From Inquilinus sp. Marseille-Q2685 (GTDB taxonomy: Bacteria > Pseudomonadota > Alphaproteobacteria > DSM-16000 > Inquilinaceae), in assembly GCF_916619195.1 (NCBI RefSeq), contig NZ_CAKAKL010000011.1, positions 106,124 to 170,123 of the forward strand: a stretch of DNA of 64,000 nt, read 5' to 3'. Below, in pieces: positions 60,055 to 64,000 of the stretch; the stretch's first letter is position 1, and each line of letters opens with the position of its first letter. The translations under genes and the position numbers were made by a program. The notes under the pieces were generated by a model. It searched no databases. It saw nothing but the letters and a program-made list of their open reading frames with translations, and was not told where the DNA came from.

Positions 60055-60195
60055 CATCCTCCCCCTCCCCTTGCGGGAGGGGGTCAGGGGGAGGGGTATC
60101 TCTCCACCCGCGCCGGCCGAGCGCGGCGGGATGCACCGGTGCCAACGGCGCCACCCCCTCCCCCAACCCCCTCCCGCAAGGGGAGGGGGAGGATG
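60055..60195. repeat. Large inverted pair of C-rich repeats between binding-protein and permease genes
   Basis: Two 42-base copies of one element, starting CATCCTCCCCCTCCCCTTGC at 60055 and running in reverse at 60154-60195, match at all but about three positions with 57 bases between. They form a very stable stem-loop inside the operon, 30 bp behind the binding-protein stop and 25 bp before the permease start. A third, single copy lies at 63896-63936. Confidence 0.85.
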
Positions 60196-60220
60196 GGCTT
60201 GGCGTGGTGGAGAGCCACCC

Positions 60221-61168
60221 ATGACCGGGATCATCCTGCGCCGGCTGATGGTGGCCGTGCCGACGCTGATCCTGGTGTCGATGCTGGTCTTCGCCCTGCA
60301 GAAGCTGCTGCCGGGCGACCCGGTGCTGACCATGGCGGGGGAGGAGCGCGACCCGGCCGTGCTGGACTACCTGCGCGAGAAGTACCGGCTGAACGACCCG
60401 ATCCCGGTGCAGTATCTCGCCTGGATCGGCCAGGTGGCGCAGGGCGATTTCGGCATCTCGCTGCGCACCGATGCGCCGGTGACCGAGCTGATCGCCCAGA
60501 AGCTGCCGGTGACCATCCAGCTGGCCGCCATGGCCATGGTCTTCGCCCTCTTGATCGGCATCCCGGCCGGCATCGTCGCCGCGGTGCGCAAGGGCACGAC
60601 GGTCGACTACGCCGCCAACATCTTCGCCCTGTCCGGCCTGTCGATCCCGAACTTCTGGCTCGGCATCATGCTGATCCTGCTGGTGTCGGTGGAATGGCGC
60701 CTCCTGCCCGCCTCCGGCTACGTGCCGCCGTCGCAGGACCTCTGGCTCAGCCTCAAGACCATGCTGATGCCGTCCTTCGTGCTGGGCAACGCGCTGGCCG
60801 CGACGCTGATGCGGCACACCCGGTCGGCCATGCTCGGCGTGCTGCGGTCGGACTACATCCGCACCGCCCGGGCCAAGGGCCTCTTGGGCCCTGCCGTGGT
60901 GCTGAAGCACGCCTTCCGCAACGCGCTGGTGCCGATCGTCACCCTGGTGACGCTGCTGTTCGGCGAGCTGCTGGCCGGCGCGGTGCTGACCGAGCAGGTC
61001 TTCACCATCCCCGGCTTCGGCAAGCTGATCGTCGACGCCGTGTTCAACCGCGACTACGCCGTGGTCCAGGGCGTGGTGCTGTGCACCGCCATCGGCTTCA
61101 TCGCCATGAACCTGCTGGCCGACGTGCTGTACATCCTGATCAACCCGCGGCTGAGGCACCCGTCATGA
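60221..61168 (+). CDS. Peptide ABC importer permease (OppB/DppB-like)
   Basis: The 315-residue protein has six hydrophobic helices, the N-terminal IILRRLMVAVPTLILVSMLV at 4-23, the loop LNDPIPVQYLAWIGQVAQGDFG in part (near 59-75), and the EAA motif YIRTARAKGLLGPAVVLKHA. It is one half of the membrane channel. The ATG at 60221 is the first after the inverted repeat and begins the first helix directly; the open frame before it runs through the repeat and is not coding. It overlaps the next gene by four bases. Confidence 0.92.
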   Translation: MTGIILRRLMVAVPTLILVSMLVFALQKLLPGDPVLTMAGEERDPAVLDYLREKYRLNDPIPVQYLAWIGQVAQGDFGISLRTDAPVTELIAQKLPVTIQLAAMAMVFALLIGIPAGIVAAVRKGTTVDYAANIFALSGLSIPNFWLGIMLILLVSVEWRLLPASGYVPPSQDLWLSLKTMLMPSFVLGNALAATLMRHTRSAMLGVLRSDYIRTARAKGLLGPAVVLKHAFRNALVPIVTLVTLLFGELLAGAVLTEQVFTIPGFGKLIVDAVFNRDYAVVQGVVLCTAIGFIAMNLLADVLYILINPRLRHPS

Positions 61169-62037
61169 CCGCGACCGCCCTGGGCACCGAAGCCCCCGCA
61201 CGGAAGCGGCGCAGCCGCGGCCTCGACAAGTTCCTGCGCAACCGGAGCGCGGTGGTCGGTGCGATCCTGGTGCTGGCCTTCGTGCTGCTCGCCGTGCTGG
61301 CGCCGCTGGTGACGCCGCAGGACCCGCTGCAGACCAGCTTCACCGCCATCCGCAAGGCGCCGTCGGCCGCGCATTGGCTGGGCACCGACGATCTCGGCCG
61401 CGACATCTTCACCCGCCTCGCCTACGGTGCCCGCTCCTCGCTGATGGCCGGGGTGATCTCGGTCGCCATCGCGCTGGCCGTCGGCGTTCCCTTCGGGCTC
61501 GTGGCCGGCTACTACGGCGGCCTGATCGACGGCGCCATCTCGCGCGCCACCGAGGCGATGCTGGCCATCCCCTTCCTGATCCTGGCGATCGCGCTGGCCG
61601 CCTTCCTCGGCCCCAGCCTGACCAACGCCATGATCGCGATCGGCCTGTCGGCGATGCCGATCTTCATCCGCCTGACCCGCGGTCAGGTGCTGAGCGTGAA
61701 GACAGAGGACTATGTCGAGGGCGCCCATTCCATCGGCCTGCCCCATCGCTGGATCATCATCCGCTACATCCTGCCGAACGTGCTGCCGCCCCTGATCGTG
61801 CAGGCGACGCTGACCATCGCCACCGCCATCATCGCCGAGGCCAGCCTGTCCTTCCTCGGCCTCGGCCAGCAGCCGCCGAGCCCGTCCTGGGGCTCGATGC
61901 TGAACACCGCCAAGAACTTCATGACCCAGGCGCCCTGGATGTCGATCTTCCCGGGCGGCGCGATCTTCCTGGTCGTGCTGGGCTTCAACCTGCTGGGCGA
62001 CGGGCTGCGCGACGCCCTCGACCCCCGCGAAAGCTGA
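61165..62037 (+). CDS. Peptide ABC importer permease (OppC/DppC-like)
   Basis: The 290-residue protein has the OppC pattern: an N-terminal helix (AVVGAILVLAFVLLAVLAPL near 29-48), WLGTDDLGRDIFTRLAYGAR near 70-89, and the EAA loop DYVEGAHSIGLPHRWIIIRY followed by ILPNVLPPLIVQATL. It completes the membrane channel with the OppB-like permease. Its ATG overlaps the upstream stop (ATGA), so translation is coupled. Confidence 0.94.
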   Translation: MTATALGTEAPARKRRSRGLDKFLRNRSAVVGAILVLAFVLLAVLAPLVTPQDPLQTSFTAIRKAPSAAHWLGTDDLGRDIFTRLAYGARSSLMAGVISVAIALAVGVPFGLVAGYYGGLIDGAISRATEAMLAIPFLILAIALAAFLGPSLTNAMIAIGLSAMPIFIRLTRGQVLSVKTEDYVEGAHSIGLPHRWIIIRYILPNVLPPLIVQATLTIATAIIAEASLSFLGLGQQPPSPSWGSMLNTAKNFMTQAPWMSIFPGGAIFLVVLGFNLLGDGLRDALDPRES

Positions 62038-62046
62038 GAGACACGC

Positions 62047-63852
62047 ATGTTCACCACCCGCCCCGAGCTGCTCGGCACCTTCGGCATGGTCACCTCGACC
62101 CACTGGCTGGGCAGCGCCGCCGGCATGGCGATGCTGGAGCGCGGCGGCAACGCCTTCGACGCCTGCATCGCCGCCGCCTTCGTGCTGCAGGTGGTGGAGC
62201 CGCATCTGGTCGGCCCCGGCGGCGACGTGCCGGTGGTGTTCCATTCGGCCGCGACCGGCCGGACCGAGGTGCTGTGCGGCCAGGGCCCGGCCCCGGCCGG
62301 CGCCACCATCGAGCACTACAAGGCCGAGGGGCTGGACCTGATCCCCGGCAACGGCCTCCTGGCCACCGTCGTCCCCGGCTCCTTCGGCGCCTGGATGGTG
62401 CTGCTGCGCGATTACGGCTCGCTGACCGTGCGCGACGTGCTGGAGCCGGCGATCCACTATCTCGAGGGCGGCCACCCGCTGCTGCCGCGCGTCGCCGACA
62501 CCATCGCCGGGCTGAAGGAGTTCTTCGAGACCGAATGGCCGACCTCCGCCGCCGTGTTCCTGCCGGGCGGGTCGGCGCCGAAGGCGAAGCAGCTGTTCCG
62601 CAACCCGGCCCTGGCCGAGACCTGGAAGCGGATCATCCGCGAGGCCGAGGCCGTCGGCGGCGACCGCGAGCGCCAGGCCGATGCGGCCTTCGCCGCCTTC
62701 TACCGCGGCTTCGTGGCCGAGGCGGTCGACCGCTTCGCCCGCACCACCGAGGTGATGGACGAGAGCGGCCGGCGCCATCGCGGCGTCATCACCGGCGACG
62801 ACATGGCGGGCTGGCCGCCGCAATACGAGGCGCCGCTGACCTACGATTATCACGGCCACACCCTGGCCAAGATCCGGCCCTGGGGCCAGGGCCCGGTGTT
62901 CCTGCAGACCCTGGCCCTGCTGAAGGACATCGACCTGGCGTCGATGGGCCCGGCCAGCGCCGATTTCGTGCACATTGTGGCCGAGGCGATGAAGCTCGCC
63001 TTCGCCGATCGCGAGGCCTATTACGGCGACCCCGACTTCGTCGACGTGCCGGTCGAGGCCCTGCTGTCCGACGCCTACAACGGCGCCCGGCGCGGCCTGA
63101 TCGGCTCCGCCGCCTCGCGCGAGCTGCGGCCCGGCCGGGTGCCCGGTTACGAGGCGCAGGTCGACCGGGTGATGGCGGCGCTGGAGCGCCTGTCCAGGGT
63201 CAGCGGCACCGCGCTGAAGGACCTGGCGGCGAACGAGCCGACCATGGCCGACATGCTGTCGGCCCGGCGCGGCGACACCGTCCACATCGACGCGGTCGAC
63301 CGCTGGGGCAACATGGTGGCGGCGATGCCGTCGGGCGGCTGGCTGCAATCCTCGCCGGTGATCCCGGAGCTCGGCTTCATGCTGAACACCCGGGCCCAGA
63401 TGTTCTGGCTGGAGCCCGGCCTGCCGGCCAGCCTGGAGCCGGGCAAGCGGCCGCGCACCACCCTGACCCCGTCGCTCGCCCTGCGCGACGGCAAGCCGTA
63501 CCTGGCCTTCGGGTCGCCCGGCGGCGACCAGCAGGAGCAGTGGCAGCTGCAGCTGTTCCTGCGCCATGTCCATCACGGGCTGAACCTGCAGGAGGCGATC
63601 GAGCAGCCGATGTTCCACACGGCGCATTTCCCGAGCTCCTTCTACCCGCGCGAGCGCAAGCCCGGCCATCTGCTGGCCGAGGAGAGCTTCGGGCCGGAGG
63701 TGCTGGCCGAGCTGCGCCGCCGCGGCCACGACCTCGAGGAGGCGCCGGAATGGACCGTCGGCCGCCTGGTCGCGGCATCCCGCGACCCCAACGGCCTGCT
63801 GCGCGCCGCCGCCACGCCGCGGCTGATGCAGGCCTATGCGGCGGGGCGCTGA
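62047..63852 (+). CDS. Gamma-glutamyltransferase-family hydrolase without signal peptide
   Basis: The 601-residue protein is a gamma-glutamyltransferase (GGT) family member. The precursor would cut itself before the nucleophile Thr411 in GDTVHIDAVDRWGNMVAAMP, which aligns with the T-T-H-x-S-V-V-D motif of GGT; SPGGDQQEQWQLQLFL and RPRTTLTPSLAL also match the small subunit. The N-terminal MFTTRPELLGTFGMVTSTHW followed by GSAAGMAMLERGGNAFDACI is the family start with no signal peptide, so it is cytoplasmic, unlike classical periplasmic GGT. It lies 9 bp behind oppC, which suggests it hydrolyses imported gamma-glutamyl peptides. Family members also include cephalosporin acylase-like and capsule enzymes. 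Confidence 0.88.
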   Translation: MFTTRPELLGTFGMVTSTHWLGSAAGMAMLERGGNAFDACIAAAFVLQVVEPHLVGPGGDVPVVFHSAATGRTEVLCGQGPAPAGATIEHYKAEGLDLIPGNGLLATVVPGSFGAWMVLLRDYGSLTVRDVLEPAIHYLEGGHPLLPRVADTIAGLKEFFETEWPTSAAVFLPGGSAPKAKQLFRNPALAETWKRIIREAEAVGGDRERQADAAFAAFYRGFVAEAVDRFARTTEVMDESGRRHRGVITGDDMAGWPPQYEAPLTYDYHGHTLAKIRPWGQGPVFLQTLALLKDIDLASMGPASADFVHIVAEAMKLAFADREAYYGDPDFVDVPVEALLSDAYNGARRGLIGSAASRELRPGRVPGYEAQVDRVMAALERLSRVSGTALKDLAANEPTMADMLSARRGDTVHIDAVDRWGNMVAAMPSGGWLQSSPVIPELGFMLNTRAQMFWLEPGLPASLEPGKRPRTTLTPSLALRDGKPYLAFGSPGGDQQEQWQLQLFLRHVHHGLNLQEAIEQPMFHTAHFPSSFYPRERKPGHLLAEESFGPEVLAELRRRGHDLEEAPEWTVGRLVAASRDPNGLLRAAATPRLMQAYAAGR

Positions 63853-63895
63853 GGGCAGCCTATTCGCTTCTCAGAAACGGTCTTTCAGGATTTTT

Positions 63896-63936
63896 CATCC
63901 TCCCCCTCCCCTTGCGGGAGGGGGCAGGGGGAGGGG
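63896..63936 (+). repeat. C-rich repeat, third copy
   Basis: A 41-base copy of the element at 60055-60096 (starts CATCCTCCCCCTCCCCTTGC), here without an inverted partner before the window ends. It has internal dyad symmetry (CCCCTCCCC...GGGAGGGGG). It lies 43 bp behind the gamma-glutamyltransferase gene. Confidence 0.75.
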
Positions 63937-64000
63937 TTTGGCGCCACTCGAACCGATGTCGAAGGGCTGATGAATCTGGAGTTCTCTCTCGATTCCCCAC

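Noticed and set aside
60071..60220. Upstream extension of the OppB-like permease through the inverted repeat
   Set aside because: It would place repeat-derived Gly/Arg/Pro sequence before the first membrane helix; the ATG at 60221 starts the family sequence exactly.

Overview
The window is about 70% GC, densely packed, uses GTG and ATG starts with purine-rich ribosome sites, and carries clear alphaproteobacterial markers: an SDHAF4/DUF1674 protein beside htpX, a four-subunit sarcosine oxidase, a COG4091 SAF oxidoreductase, an isoquinoline-oxidoreductase-type molybdenum enzyme and many ABC importers. A Rhodospirillales soil or host-associated alphaproteobacterium (Azospirillum/Inquilinus-like) is the best guess; the sequence alone does not fix the genus. 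No rRNA, tRNA, CRISPR array or replication origin was seen.

Layout. 1-8.4 kb: membrane and envelope housekeeping (M48 peptidase fragment, DUF898, UMF1-type MFS, HtpX, SDHAF4-like, periplasmic glucan protein, LysR/NmrA pair, a secreted unknown). 8.6-14.2 kb: an ABC exporter, then an aromatic-acid-type efflux operon (FUSC, DUF1656, HlyD) under a MarR gene broken by a frameshift and followed by an IS481-type element (14.2-15.3 kb). 15.3-18.6 kb: COG4091 oxidoreductase, GFA protein, PQQ-type sugar dehydrogenase. 18.6-29 kb: sarcosine/one-carbon region (soxBDAG, formate-THF ligase, GbdR-like regulator), interrupted by a small island with two toxin-antitoxin modules (one toxin frameshifted) and a cysteine phosphatase. 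29.2-34.2 kb: bioD, a DHA2 exporter, an SDR/TetR pair with a striking operator, and a fused DedA-phospholipid N-methyltransferase. 34.3-41.2 kb: two-subunit molybdenum hydroxylase with LysR, tandem DUF1428 genes, a second GFA protein, a TetR/MFS pair with two palindromic operators. 41.5-46.7 kb: glucosamine-6-phosphate-deaminase-like protein, a stand-alone tail-collar/DUF6916 module, KduI-KduD with a GntR regulator and an FAH-fold hydratase. 46.7-55 kb: CDF transporter, AraC regulator and a sugar ABC importer with GH42 beta-galactosidase and aldo/keto reductase. 55.5-63.9 kb: a peptide importer (OppDF, binding protein, OppBC) with a FadR-type regulator and a cytoplasmic gamma-glutamyltransferase-like enzyme, best read as import and hydrolysis of gamma-glutamyl peptides such as glutathione.

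The genes form several catabolic modules, each with its own local regulator and often a visible operator. Three families of palindromic intergenic repeats are scattered between them, some inside operons. The most novel candidate is the DedA-methyltransferase fusion (32927-34213), which suggests one polypeptide coupling phospholipid translocation with headgroup methylation.
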